From: Rhodobacteraceae bacterium UBA6796
Lineage (GTDB): Bacteria > Pseudomonadota > Alphaproteobacteria > Rhodobacterales > Rhodobacteraceae
NCBI GenBank assembly: GCA_002452815.1
Contig: DKFM01000009.1
Coordinates: forward strand, 1 to 64,000
Direction: 5' to 3'
DNA: 64,000 nucleotides
Made by a program: the position numbers and the translations under genes. Shown piece by piece: positions 35,684 through 44,299 of the stretch. Below the pieces are notes generated by a model. The model ran no database searches. It was not told where the DNA came from and was given only the letters and a program-made list of their open reading frames with translations. The first letter of the stretch is position 1. Each line of letters begins with the position of its first letter.

Positions 35684-35837
35684 AGATTCATCGCCCTTCG
35701 CAGCGGGACGCATTGCCGCAGCCCCCACCGCCCGCAAAATGCTGCGTCGAACCTGCCACGGCGCGCAAAATTCGGGGCATTGCCCCTCGCGTTGTGGGCA
35801 AAAGCCGGGTTATAGAGGGGCAAAGGTGGAGGGTCCG

Positions 35838-37949
35838 ATGGCGCGCATGTTCACGAAAATCGGTAAGGTCAGCACGCTGGCGCTGATCGCAGGGCTGGTG
35901 CCTGCGGGCTTTGCCGCCCGGGCCGAGACCACCTCGACGCTGGGCTGGAGCCTCGGTCGCTTCGGCACCCCCGGCCTGATCGACATGCCCACCGCCGAGG
36001 CGATGCAGGACGGCGAGATCGCGACCTCGGTCGGCAAGGCCGCAGGCGCGCTGCGCGGCAATTTCGCCTTCCAGATCACCCCGCGCGTCACCGGCACGCT
36101 GCGCTTCACCCATCAGGACGGGTTGGGCGCCGGCGGCGACACGCTGAAAGAAAAGACCCTCGATCTGCACTGGCAGGTGCTGGACGAACAGGGCTGGCGC
36201 CCGGCGGTGGCCGTCGGCCTGCGCGACATGTTCGGCACCGGTGTGAATGCCGCCGAATATGTGGTGGCCACGAAAACCCTGACCCCTCAGTTGCGCGCCA
36301 CGGCCGGCATCGGCTGGGGCCGTCTGGGCACCGAAGGCAGCTTTGGCGGTGGCACGCGCCCGGCGGCCGATCCGGTGGGCGGGCTGAATGCCGACACCTG
36401 GTTCCGTGGCCCCGCGGCAGCCTTTGCCGGCGTGGCCTGGCAGGCCAATGACAAGCTGGTTCTGAAGGCCGAGGTCAGCTCGGACGATTATGCCGCCGAA
36501 GTTGCGGCCAACGACTTCGACCGCAAGACCTCTGTCAACTTCGGCGCCGATTACAAGATCAACAACATGGCCTCGGTTTCGGCCTATTATCTGGCTGGCT
36601 CCGAGGTCGGGTTCCAGTTCAACATCGTGCTGGACCCGCATCAGCCGCCCGCGCCGTCGGGGCTGGAAAAGGCGCCGCTGCCGGTGCGCCCGCGCCCGGC
36701 CCCGAGCGCCGACCCGGATGGCTGGTCTGGCGCCTGGACCGCCGATCCGACCGCCGCGCCGGCAATTCAGAAAGCTGTCGCAGACAGCCTGAAGAAGGAC
36801 GGCCAAATCCTTGATTCGATGCAACTTTCGGCAACCCGCGCCGAAGTGCGCCTGCGCAATGAGACCTACAATTCGACACCGCAGGCCCTGGGCCATACCG
36901 CGCGCATCCTGACCCGGGCGCTGCCGCCTTCGGTCGAGACCATCGTGATTACCCCCGTGGTGAACGGGCTGCCCACGGCTTCGGTCAGCTTCAAGCGCAG
37001 CGATCTGGAGCGTCTGGAAAACACCCAGTCGGGCGAAATCCTGGCGCGCACGGTGATTGGCGAGGCCGCGCTGGACGGCGCCTTCACCGCCACCCCCGGG
37101 ATCTATCCGCGTTATCGCTTCGGCCTCTCGCCCTATGTCGAGTTTTCGAGCTTCGATCCGGGGCAGGATCTGCATGCCGACATGGGCATCGCGCTGAACG
37201 GCAGCCTTGATCTGGCGCCCGGGCTGATCCTGTCGGGCACCCTGCGCCAGAAGGTGTTCGGCAATCTCGACGATCAGACGCGCGTTTCCACCTCGCCCGT
37301 GCAGCATGTGCGGTCGGACGTGGCCGAATACCAGAAGAACAGCGACCTGACGCTGGAGCGGCTGACGCTGGCCTGGTATGGCCGCCCGGCCGAGGCGATC
37401 TATAGCCGCGTTACGGTGGGCTATCTGGAACGGATGTATGGCGGTGTCTCGGGCGAGGTGCTGTGGAAACCCGTCGACAGCCGCCTCGCACTTGGCGCCG
37501 AACTGGATTACGTCAAGCAGCGCGCCTTCGATGACGCCTTTGATTTCCAGGATTACGACACGCTCGGCGGCCACCTGTCGGCCTATTACGATTTCGGCGC
37601 GGGCGTGACCGGGCAGCTGGATGTCGGGCGCTATCTGGCCGAGGACTGGGGCGCGACGATTTCGGTCGATCGCCAGCTGGCCAATGGCTGGAGCGTCGGC
37701 GCCTTCGCGACGCTGACCGACATGTCCTCGTCCGATTTCGGGCCCGGCTCTTTCGACAAAGGCGTGCGCCTGACGATCCCGCTCAGCTGGGCGCTCGGCA
37801 AACCGACGCTGGCGACCTTCCATCCGACGATCCGGCCCTATACCGGCGATGGCGGCGCGCGGGTCGATGTGGACGGGCGCCTTTACGAAACGGTGCGCGA
37901 CAACCACATGGGCGCAATCTACGAGGATTGGGGGAGATTCTGGCGATGA
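35838..37949 (+). CDS. YjbH-domain outer-membrane exopolysaccharide protein
   Basis: 703 residues from ATG 35838, with GGTGGAGGG upstream. A signal peptide (STLALIAGLVPAGFAARA) is followed by LGRFGTPGLIDMPTAEAMQDGEIATSVG, typical of the YjbH N-terminal beta-barrel. A Pro-rich linker near residue 275 is followed by a second domain and a second barrel. YjbH/GfcD proteins are predicted porin-like exporters of extracellular polysaccharide. The stop overlaps the next gene, a YjbF-like lipoprotein, by four bases. Confidence 0.82.
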   Translation: MARMFTKIGKVSTLALIAGLVPAGFAARAETTSTLGWSLGRFGTPGLIDMPTAEAMQDGEIATSVGKAAGALRGNFAFQITPRVTGTLRFTHQDGLGAGGDTLKEKTLDLHWQVLDEQGWRPAVAVGLRDMFGTGVNAAEYVVATKTLTPQLRATAGIGWGRLGTEGSFGGGTRPAADPVGGLNADTWFRGPAAAFAGVAWQANDKLVLKAEVSSDDYAAEVAANDFDRKTSVNFGADYKINNMASVSAYYLAGSEVGFQFNIVLDPHQPPAPSGLEKAPLPVRPRPAPSADPDGWSGAWTADPTAAPAIQKAVADSLKKDGQILDSMQLSATRAEVRLRNETYNSTPQALGHTARILTRALPPSVETIVITPVVNGLPTASVSFKRSDLERLENTQSGEILARTVIGEAALDGAFTATPGIYPRYRFGLSPYVEFSSFDPGQDLHADMGIALNGSLDLAPGLILSGTLRQKVFGNLDDQTRVSTSPVQHVRSDVAEYQKNSDLTLERLTLAWYGRPAEAIYSRVTVGYLERMYGGVSGEVLWKPVDSRLALGAELDYVKQRAFDDAFDFQDYDTLGGHLSAYYDFGAGVTGQLDVGRYLAEDWGATISVDRQLANGWSVGAFATLTDMSSSDFGPGSFDKGVRLTIPLSWALGKPTLATFHPTIRPYTGDGGARVDVDGRLYETVRDNHMGAIYEDWGRFWR

Positions 37950-38650
37950 GCCATCTCTCGGTGCGGGGCACGGCGGCCCTGCTGATCGCCGCGCTGGCAC
38001 TTGCAGGCTGTTCGCGCGACTCTGCCGGGCTGGAACGGGGCGCAGGCGGTGCGGCACTGGTCAAGAACGGGCTGGGCGCGGTATTGCCTGGCAAACGCGC
38101 CAGTACGGCATCGGCCCAGGCGCCCGATCCCGCGCAACTGGCACAGGCCGCGCTGGCCTCGGTCAAGGGGCCCGTGCTGCTGGCCACCTTCGAGTCCGTG
38201 GGCGCGCCCACCGTGCTGGGCATGGTCGGCGAGAACGGCACGATGCGCAGCTATCAGACCCCCGATCAGCGCGGTGTGATGCTGCGCAGCGGCCTTCTGG
38301 CGGGCACACGCGGCTATGGCCGTGATCTGATGTCCGCCGACACGGATGCCGTCGCCCGGCTGATCCGCACGCGCCAGGCGGGCAGCGCGCCGCGGGTGCA
38401 GCGCTATCTGGATGGCAACGGGGTCGAACGTCCGGTGCCGATGACCTGCACCGTCACCCCCGGCGCCAGCATGACGCAGGACATTGCGGGCATAACCTAC
38501 ACAGGTCAGCAGGTGGCAGAGCATTGCGAAGGCTCTGGCGCGGTGGTCGACAATGGCTATCTGGTTGCTGCGGACGGGCGCGTGCTGGTGTCCCGACAGT
38601 GGGTCGGGCCCGGGCTGGGCTATCTGGTTTTGCAAAGCCTGCGCGACTGA
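37946..38650 (+). CDS. YjbF/GfcB-like lipoprotein of exopolysaccharide export
   Basis: 234 residues starting in the ATGA overlap with the YjbH gene. The signal peptide ends in the lipobox LALAGC, so it is an outer-membrane or periplasmic lipoprotein. GPVLLATFESVGAPTVLGMVGENGTMRSYQTPD and GVMLRSGLLAGTRGYGRDLMSAD (key words RSGLLAGTRGYG) match the YjbF family. E. coli yjbEFGH also has a yjbG, which is absent here. A perfect terminator follows. Confidence 0.8.
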   Translation: MSHLSVRGTAALLIAALALAGCSRDSAGLERGAGGAALVKNGLGAVLPGKRASTASAQAPDPAQLAQAALASVKGPVLLATFESVGAPTVLGMVGENGTMRSYQTPDQRGVMLRSGLLAGTRGYGRDLMSADTDAVARLIRTRQAGSAPRVQRYLDGNGVERPVPMTCTVTPGASMTQDIAGITYTGQQVAEHCEGSGAVVDNGYLVAADGRVLVSRQWVGPGLGYLVLQSLRD

Positions 38651-38676
38651 GGCACTACCCAGCCCCGTCACATGAC

Positions 38677-38705
38677 AAAAGCGCCCCACGGGGCGCTTTT
38701 TCCTT
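38677..38705 (+). terminator. Terminator of the yjbH-yjbF operon
   Basis: AAAAGCGCCCC (38677-38687), loop AC, GGGGCGCTTTT (38690-38700), then TCCTTTC. It is an 11-bp perfect stem with A and T flanks, 26 bases after the stop codon. Confidence 0.85.
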
Positions 38706-38736
38706 TCGGGCCATGCTGAACCGCGGGCCCCAATAC

Positions 38737-38769
38737 AAAAAGCCGGAAAGCGATGCTTTCCGGCTTTTG
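38737..38769 (-). terminator. Terminator of the small secreted-peptide gene
   Basis: AAAAGCCGGAAAGC (38738-38751), loop GAT, GCTTTCCGGCTTTT (38755-38768). It has a 14-bp perfect stem, with T residues on both exits, so it can work in both directions. It lies 20 bases beyond the stop of the minus-strand gene at 38789. Confidence 0.85.
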
Positions 38770-38788
38770 ATTTTAGCCGAAGCTAAAA

Positions 38789-38974
38789 TTAGTTCGACGA
38801 GGCAGCCGCGATGCCTGCGATCAGCAGGACCGGGATCAGCCAAGCAGCGTTCGACGACGAAGCGCCTTCGACGACGACCGGCTCAGCGTCGACGACGGGA
38901 GCGGTGTAGCCGCCAGCAAAAGCGGTCGAAGCGGTCAGGCCCAGGGCCAGAGCGATGGTAGCGATTTTTTTCAT
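38789..38974 (-). CDS. Small secreted/membrane peptide (YjbE-like position)
   Basis: 61 residues from ATG 38974, with GGAG seven bases upstream. An N-terminal signal peptide (MKKIATIALALGLTASTAFAG) leaves a mature peptide of about 40 residues: an acidic stretch (DAEPVVVEGASSS) and a hydrophobic C-terminal helix (WLIPVLLIAGIAAASS). Such peptides are common in Rhodobacteraceae and are sometimes wrongly labelled ferrochelatase. It sits beside yjbH-yjbF, where E. coli has the small secreted YjbE, but is convergent. Its strong terminator and clean ribosome site suggest high expression. Function is unknown. Confidence 0.72.
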   Translation of the reverse strand: MKKIATIALALGLTASTAFAGGYTAPVVDAEPVVVEGASSSNAAWLIPVLLIAGIAAASSN

Positions 38975-39265
38975 AGTAATCTCCGTCATTACTGTAGACA
39001 GCCGCCAACGCCGGCAGCATCGAAGCGAGATTCGCATAACCACGATTAAATGCAAAGGAGAATCGCGGCTATTTACCTCTGGGCCCTATCGACTGTTGCA
39101 GTTTAGCACAGATCGGAACCCCCAAAGCCGGGATTGCCGTGCAAAAGCGTCGCAACTGCGACTTTTTCGCCGTTTTTTGCCCACAGGATGATTCCGGGCC
39201 AAATTTTTTTTATGATTCCGGGAACTTGTGGCGCGGTTGTGAATTGGCGCGTCCCGGCGCCCCGA
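38975..39265. other. Promoter region of the small peptide gene and spacer to znuB
   Basis: No gene is seen. The right part has AT-rich runs (two T tracts near 39161-39211) and a direct repeat ATGATTCCGGG at 39188-39198 and 39212-39222, beyond the znuB stop. The T tracts could end znuB transcription on the minus strand only weakly. Confidence 0.4.
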
Positions 39266-40051
39266 TCAGGCGCGGCGCGGAAAGATCAGCGACGCCGTGA
39301 ACAGCGCCGCCGCCATCGCCACGATCGAGGGGCCCGCGGGCGTGTCGAACCGCATCGAGGCCCAAAGCCCCAGCACGACAGAAACCGCCCCCGTCGCCGT
39401 CGCCCCCAGTGCCATGGTTTCGGGCGTGCGCGCAAATTGCCGCGCGGTGGCGGCGGGCACGATCAGAAGCGCGGCGATCAGCAGCGCGCCGACGATCTTG
39501 ATCGACACCGCCACCGTCAGCGCCAGCGCCAGCACCAGCACCAGCCGTTCGGTCCGCGGATTGAGCCCCGAGGCCTGCGCCAGCTCCTCGTTCACGGTCG
39601 CGGCTAAAAGCCCCTGCCAGCGCCAGACCAGCGCCGCCAGCACCAGCAGCGCACCGCCCCAGACGATGCCCAGATCCGCGCGGCTGACCGCCAGAATATC
39701 GCCAAACAGCCAGGCGCTCAGATCCACCCGCAGCCCCGAAATCAGCGAGGCCGCGATCAGGCCGAAGGCCAGCGCGGAATGCGCCAGAACACCCAGCACC
39801 GTATCCATTGCATGGCCTCGCCCCGACAGCTGCGCCACAGTCAGCGCCATGCCAAGGGCCACCGCCAGCGTGCCGGCATAGACCGAAATGCCGAAGCCGA
39901 AGCTCAGCGCGACGCCCAGAATCGCCGCATGCGCCGTGGCATCGCCGAAATAGGCCATCCGCCGCCATACCACGAACGATCCCAGCGGCCCGGTGGCCAG
40001 CGTCAGCCCGGCGCCCGCCAGCGCCGCACGGGTCAGAAAATCATCCAGCAT
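39266..40051 (-). CDS. znuB: Zinc ABC transporter permease ZnuB
   Basis: 261 residues from ATG 40051; an ATG two codons earlier is possible. The start overlaps the znuC end by 11 bases. It is hydrophobic throughout, with GPLGSFVVWRRMAYFGDATAHAAILGVALS (key words RRMAYFGDATAHAA) and VKIVGALLIAALLIVPAATARQ-like segments (SIKIVGALLIAALLIVPAA), both typical of ABC-3 zinc/manganese permeases. It forms the inner-membrane channel for zinc delivered by ZnuA. Confidence 0.93.
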   Translation of the reverse strand: MLDDFLTRAALAGAGLTLATGPLGSFVVWRRMAYFGDATAHAAILGVALSFGFGISVYAGTLAVALGMALTVAQLSGRGHAMDTVLGVLAHSALAFGLIAASLISGLRVDLSAWLFGDILAVSRADLGIVWGGALLVLAALVWRWQGLLAATVNEELAQASGLNPRTERLVLVLALALTVAVSIKIVGALLIAALLIVPAATARQFARTPETMALGATATGAVSVVLGLWASMRFDTPAGPSIVAMAAALFTASLIFPRRA

Positions 40052-40874
40052 GATCATGCTCGCAGTCGTGGGTGTGGGAATGGTCGTGGCCGTGGGCCTG
40101 CGGATGCGCGTGATGCGGATGTGCCGGATCGTGGCCGTGGCCTTCGTCATGGTCGTGATCGTGGTCATGCACATGCTGATACAGCGCGAAGGCCCCGCCG
40201 GTGCCCATCCCGAACAGCGCGCGATATTCCGGCGCGTTCGACACCACCCGGGGCGTACCTGCACAGCAGACATGCCCGTTCAGGCAAATCACCCGGTCCG
40301 AGGCCGACATCACCACATGCAGATCGTGGCTGACCATCAGCACGGCCGCGCCGGTTTCGTGGCGGACCTCTTCGATCAGCTTGTAGAAAGCCGCGGTGCC
40401 GGGCTGGTCCAGCCCCTGCGTCGGTTCATCCAGAATCAGGATCTGCGGCCGCGCCAGCAGTGCGCGCGCCAGCAGAACGCGCTGAAACTGCCCGCCCGAC
40501 AGCCGCGTGATCTGCCGCCCTTCCAGCCCCGGCACCCCGGTGCGCACGAGCGCCGCAGCGGCATCGGCATCGCGCACGCGTTTGGGCAAAGACAGGAACC
40601 GGCCCACCGTCATCGGCAGGCTGGCGTCCAGATGCAGCTTTTGCGGGACATAGCCGATCACCAGGCCGGGCTGGCGGGTGACCTGCCCGGTCGCCGCGGG
40701 CTCCAGCCCGATCAGCGCACGGATCAGCGTCGATTTGCCCGATCCATTGGGCCCGACCACGGTCACGATCTCGCCCGGGGCGATGGTGAAATCCACGCCC
40801 GACAAGACCGGCGCACCGCCATGGGTGACGCTGAGGTTCGTGGCCGAAATCAGGGCCTCAGACGGTTGCGTCAT
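40041..40874 (-). CDS. znuC: Zinc ABC transporter ATPase ZnuC with His-rich tail
   Basis: 277 residues from ATG 40874, with GGAGG upstream. It has Walker A VVGPNGSGKSTLIRA, the signature LSGGQFQRVLLARALL, Walker B LILDEPTQGLD and switch His in LMVSHDLHVV. The last 45 residues are dominated by His and Asp (HDHDHDHDEGHGHD and onward), an unusually long zinc-binding tail for an ATPase that may sense or buffer cytoplasmic zinc. It overlaps zur by 17 bases and znuB by 11. Confidence 0.94.
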   Translation of the reverse strand: MTQPSEALISATNLSVTHGGAPVLSGVDFTIAPGEIVTVVGPNGSGKSTLIRALIGLEPAATGQVTRQPGLVIGYVPQKLHLDASLPMTVGRFLSLPKRVRDADAAAALVRTGVPGLEGRQITRLSGGQFQRVLLARALLARPQILILDEPTQGLDQPGTAAFYKLIEEVRHETGAAVLMVSHDLHVVMSASDRVICLNGHVCCAGTPRVVSNAPEYRALFGMGTGGAFALYQHVHDHDHDHDEGHGHDPAHPHHAHPQAHGHDHSHTHDCEHDHAG

Positions 40875-41373
40875 CTGCGCCTCCGGCACAGGCGGGGCAC
40901 AGGCCCAGCGCTTCGATATTGGCGCGTTCCACCGCGAACCCCAAATCGGCCGCCGCCTGATCCAATGCCGCACGCACGGCGGCCCCCGGCGCCTCGGCCA
41001 CCGCATCGCACACCCGGCAGATCAGGAACACCGGCGCGTGATCCTCGCCCGGGTGCATGCAGGCGGCAAAGGCGTTCAGCCGCCGCACGCGATGCGCCAG
41101 CCCGTTCTCGACCAGAAATTCCAGCGCCCGATACGCCACCGGCGGCTGATTGCCGAACCCGTCGGCCGCCAGCCGGTCCAGCACCTCATAGGCGCCCATC
41201 GCCCGATGCGCCTCGAGCAGGATTTCCAGCGTGCGCTTGCGCACCGGGGTCAGCCGGGCGCCGCGCCGCGCAGCCTCGGCCTCGGCGCGCGCCAGCGTAT
41301 CGCAGGCGCAATGCGCATGGTCATGGCGCGCGAAAGCCAGGGTCGCGTCGGGGTCAGTCTCTGGGCTAGACAT
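40858..41373 (-). CDS. zur: Zinc uptake regulator Zur (Fur family)
   Basis: 171 residues. The winged helix covers LTPVRKRTLEILLEAHRAMGAYEVLDRL. Zinc ligands are seen in CMHPGEDHAPVFLICRVC and LCPAC. The first 30 residues are His/Cys-rich (FARHDHAHCACDTLA), an extension not usual in Fur proteins. It represses zinc uptake when zinc is plentiful. It is cotranscribed with znuCB and divergent from znuA, with Zur-like boxes between, so autoregulation is expected. Confidence 0.92.
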   Translation of the reverse strand: MSSPETDPDATLAFARHDHAHCACDTLARAEAEAARRGARLTPVRKRTLEILLEAHRAMGAYEVLDRLAADGFGNQPPVAYRALEFLVENGLAHRVRRLNAFAACMHPGEDHAPVFLICRVCDAVAEAPGAAVRAALDQAAADLGFAVERANIEALGLCPACAGGADDATV

Positions 41374-41414
41374 GTTACTCTATCACATTTCTCTTGACCT
41401 GTTATGATATCACA
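41373..41414. promoter_or_regulatory. Two Zur-like boxes between zur and znuA
   Basis: TGTTACTCTATCACA (41373-41387) and TGTTATGATATCACA (41400-41414) agree at 12 of 15 positions and are partly palindromic, like alphaproteobacterial Zur sites. The first overlaps the zur start codon; the second lies 43 bases before znuA. They would let Zur silence both transcription units. Confidence 0.65.
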
Positions 41415-41456
41415 TAGATAAACAGCTCCCAATTCACAAGCCCAAGGAGCCCGCCA

Positions 41457-42416
41457 ATGCGTCCGATAACCCTGAGTGTGCCGTTTTTTCTGCTGACCGC
41501 GCCGGCGATGGCCGCCGTGCCGCAGGTGGTGACCGATATTCCCGCGGTCGGTTCGCTGGTGGCCCAGGTGATGGGCGATCTGGGCGCGCCCGAGGTTTTG
41601 CTCGACCAGGGGGCCAATGCGCACAACTACCAACTGCGCCCCTCGCAGGCGCGGGCGCTGCAATCGGCCGATCTGGTGTTCTGGATCGGGCCGGAGATGA
41701 CCCCCTGGCTTGACCGGGCCCTGCAGGGCGTGGCGGGCGGCACGGCGATCGAACTGCTTGAAGCCGCCGGCACGCACAAACGCGCGTTCGACGCCCCGCA
41801 TGACCATGAGGCCGAAGACGAGCATGCGGATCACGCCGATGAACATGGCGCGGAAGAGCATGGCGAAGAAGAAGCCCATGCGCACAGTCACGAAGGGCTT
41901 GACCCGCACGCCTGGCTCGACCCCGGCAACGCGCAGGTCTGGCTGACCGCGATCGGCGATCAACTGGCTGCGGCCGACCCCGAGAATGCCGCGACCTATG
42001 CCGCCAACGCCGAGGCCGCCCGTGCCCGCATCGCGCAGATGGATAGCGAGATTTCCGCGCAACTCCAGCCGGTTCATGACAAACCCTTCGTGGTGGCCCA
42101 TGCCGCCTATGGCTATTTCGCCGACCATTACGCGCTGCATGTGGCGGGCGCAGTGGCGCTTGGCGATGCCGCCGCACCGGGTGCGGCCCATCTGGCCGAT
42201 CTGCGCGCCGATCTGCAGGCCGATGGTGTGGTCTGCGCCTTCCCCGAGGCCCAGCACGACCCCAAGCAGATGGCCCTGCTGATCGAGGGCACCAATGTGC
42301 GGCTGGGCGCGGCGCTTGATCCCTCGGGCTCGTCGCTGGCCTATGGCCCGGGGCTTTACGAGGCCCTGATGCGCGATCTGGGCACTGCAATCAGCACCTG
42401 CCTGAGCGCAGAGTGA
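41457..42416 (+). CDS. znuA: Zinc ABC transporter substrate-binding protein ZnuA
   Basis: 319 residues with a signal peptide (MRPITLSVPFFLLTAPAMAA). ANAHNYQLRPSQARAL carries the first zinc His; an acidic His-rich loop follows (residues about 115-145: DHEAEDEHADHADEHG and onward). GLDPHAWLDPGNAQVW, VVAHAAYGYFADHY and ALDPSGSSLAYGPGLY complete the binding site. It captures zinc in the periplasm for ZnuBC. Confidence 0.94.
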   Translation: MRPITLSVPFFLLTAPAMAAVPQVVTDIPAVGSLVAQVMGDLGAPEVLLDQGANAHNYQLRPSQARALQSADLVFWIGPEMTPWLDRALQGVAGGTAIELLEAAGTHKRAFDAPHDHEAEDEHADHADEHGAEEHGEEEAHAHSHEGLDPHAWLDPGNAQVWLTAIGDQLAAADPENAATYAANAEAARARIAQMDSEISAQLQPVHDKPFVVAHAAYGYFADHYALHVAGAVALGDAAAPGAAHLADLRADLQADGVVCAFPEAQHDPKQMALLIEGTNVRLGAALDPSGSSLAYGPGLYEALMRDLGTAISTCLSAE

Positions 42417-42503
42417 CCCCGGCCCCTTGAACCGCGCGCCCACGCATGGTTTCTGGGGGAAATCGGGGGCTTGCCCATGGGTCCCGGGCAAACTGGGGAT
42501 CGA

Positions 42504-43259
42504 ATGGCCGCGATTGCGTGGATTGCACTGAGCGAAGACCCGGGCCTGTTTCAGGCCCGGGCCTTTGACATGTCCGGCGCACTGATCGAGCAGCGCACGG
42601 CACCGCAGGGCAGCGCTGCGCTTTGTGCGGGCTGGCAGGCGCCCGTGGTGGCCGCCCGTCTGCATCCCGATGTCGCGCCACGCCCCCTGCCCTGCGCGCC
42701 GCTGCCCGATGCGGGCAACCCCGATCTGCCTGCGCTGCGACAAGCTACCCCGCCCGAAATCGTCCACCCCGCCGAAGTCGCGCGGATCGCGGGGCTTCTG
42801 GCCGCGCAACCGCAATTCGACGGCGTGGTGTGGCTGTGCGGCGCCACCAGCCTGTGGGCGCATCTGAGCGCGGGCGAAGTCGTCAGCGTGACCCGCACGG
42901 CCAGCGCCGCACTGCTGCCCCCGGCCGCGCGCTGCGACGGCCCGGGCTTTGCCGGGGCGCTGGCGGACTGCCTGTCGCGCCCCGAACGCCTGTTGCGTCA
43001 CCTTGCGCCGGTGACCGAAACCCGTGCCTTGCCCGAGGCCGCGACAGGTGCCGCTGCGGGTGCGGTCCTGGGCGCCGATCTGGCCGCCGCCAAACCGTGG
43101 TGGCTGGGCCAGCAGGTGCTGGCGCTGGACTGTGCCACCGCGCCCGGCTGGGCAGCCCTCGGCGCACAGGCGCTGAGCGCGCAGGGGGTGCAGGTGACGC
43201 AGGGCGATGGCGAGGCGGCGCTGGTCGCAGGTCTTGCCACCTTCGGGGGCCGGACATGA
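42504..43259 (+). CDS. 2-dehydro-3-deoxygalactonokinase-like protein, degenerate kinase motif
   Basis: 251 residues from ATG 42504. The overall layout resembles DgoK: an N-terminal sugar-kinase strand, VWLCGATSLWAHLSAGEVVSVTRTASAALL (where DgoK has PGTHSKWA), LGADLAAAKPWWLGQQVLAL, and a C-terminal GDGEAALVAGL. However, the phosphate-binding DWGTSxxR motif is replaced by ALSEDPGLFQAR, so kinase activity is doubtful. A perfect hairpin (42539-42561) lies inside its first codons. It is coupled by a 4-base overlap to an aldose epimerase gene, implying a sugar-related role. Confidence 0.6.
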   Translation: MAAIAWIALSEDPGLFQARAFDMSGALIEQRTAPQGSAALCAGWQAPVVAARLHPDVAPRPLPCAPLPDAGNPDLPALRQATPPEIVHPAEVARIAGLLAAQPQFDGVVWLCGATSLWAHLSAGEVVSVTRTASAALLPPAARCDGPGFAGALADCLSRPERLLRHLAPVTETRALPEAATGAAAGAVLGADLAAAKPWWLGQQVLALDCATAPGWAALGAQALSAQGVQVTQGDGEAALVAGLATFGGRT

Positions 43260-44284
43260 CCGCGCGTCCTTTCGGAACGATGCCCGACGGGCGCGTGGTG
43301 CAGGTGGCAACGCTGCGCGCAGGCGAATTGACCGCGCGGGTGCTGACCCTGGGTGCGACCTTGCAGGATCTGCGGCTGGCAGGCACGCCCTGGCCGCTGA
43401 TTTTAGGGTCGGACATGGCGGGTGCCTATGACGGTGCGCTGCTCTGGGCGGGGGCTGTCGTCGGGCCGGTTGCCAACCGGATCGGTGGCGCACAGGTCAC
43501 CCTGGCGGGGCGGCGCTACGCCCTGCCCGCCAATGACGGCGCCAACAGCCTGCATTCGGGGCCGCAGGGCCTTTCGGCGCGGATCTGGCAAATCGAGGCC
43601 GCCAGCGACAGCGCGCTCTGCATGATCTGCACGCTGGCACCGGGCGACTGCGGCCTGCCGGGGCATCGGATCGTGCGTGCGCGCTATCGCATCGTGCCCC
43701 CTGCCACGCTGGAACTGGTGCTGGAAGCCGAGACCGACACCCCCACGCTGATGAACCCCGCGCATCACGTCTATTGGAACCTTGACGGCAGCGTCACGAC
43801 GGGGGCGCACCGGCTGCAGATCGACGCCGACCGCTATCTGCCCTGCGATGCGCAGGGGCTGCCCGGCGCGCCGCTGCCGGTGGCGGGAACGGGGTTCGAC
43901 CTGCGCACGCCGCGCCCCGTGAACGATCTGCCGCCGCTCGATCACAACTTCTGCCTGGGCGACACCCCTGCCGCGGCCCCCCGGCCGGTGGCGCAGCTGC
44001 GGGGCGCACGCGGGGTGCAGATGGTGCTGGAAACCGACGCGCCCGGATTGCAGGCCTATGACGGGCGCGCCCTGAACAGCACGCCCTATCCCGGGCTGAT
44101 GGGTCAGCCCTACGTCCCCCATGCCGGGCTGGCGCTGGAACCGCAGTTCTGGCCCAATGCCCCGCACCATCCCGATTTCCCACAGATCACCCTGACGCCC
44201 GGCATGCCCTGGCGCCAGACCACCCGCTATCACATTGCCCGGACCGAAGACCTTCCCACCACGCCGCAGCGCCCGCCCAGCTAA
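43256..44284 (+). CDS. Aldose 1-epimerase family protein
   Basis: 342 residues from the ATGA overlap. GAVVGPVANRIGGAQVTLAG, NDGANSLHSGP, the catalytic His in NPAHHVYWNLDG, and the catalytic Glu in LALEPQFWPNAPHHPDFP (key word LEPQFWPNAP) match GalM-like epimerases. These interconvert alpha and beta anomers of aldoses. Paired with the DgoK-like gene it suggests galactose or a related sugar acid pathway, though no transporter or dehydratase is adjacent. Confidence 0.9.
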   Translation: MTARPFGTMPDGRVVQVATLRAGELTARVLTLGATLQDLRLAGTPWPLILGSDMAGAYDGALLWAGAVVGPVANRIGGAQVTLAGRRYALPANDGANSLHSGPQGLSARIWQIEAASDSALCMICTLAPGDCGLPGHRIVRARYRIVPPATLELVLEAETDTPTLMNPAHHVYWNLDGSVTTGAHRLQIDADRYLPCDAQGLPGAPLPVAGTGFDLRTPRPVNDLPPLDHNFCLGDTPAAAPRPVAQLRGARGVQMVLETDAPGLQAYDGRALNSTPYPGLMGQPYVPHAGLALEPQFWPNAPHHPDFPQITLTPGMPWRQTTRYHIARTEDLPTTPQRPPS

Positions 44285-44299
44285 GTCAGGAAACCGCCC

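Noticed and set aside
35688..38057. A 789-codon open frame on the minus strand
   Set aside because: Antisense to the yjbH/yjbF genes, which have signal peptides, ribosome sites and a terminator on the plus strand.
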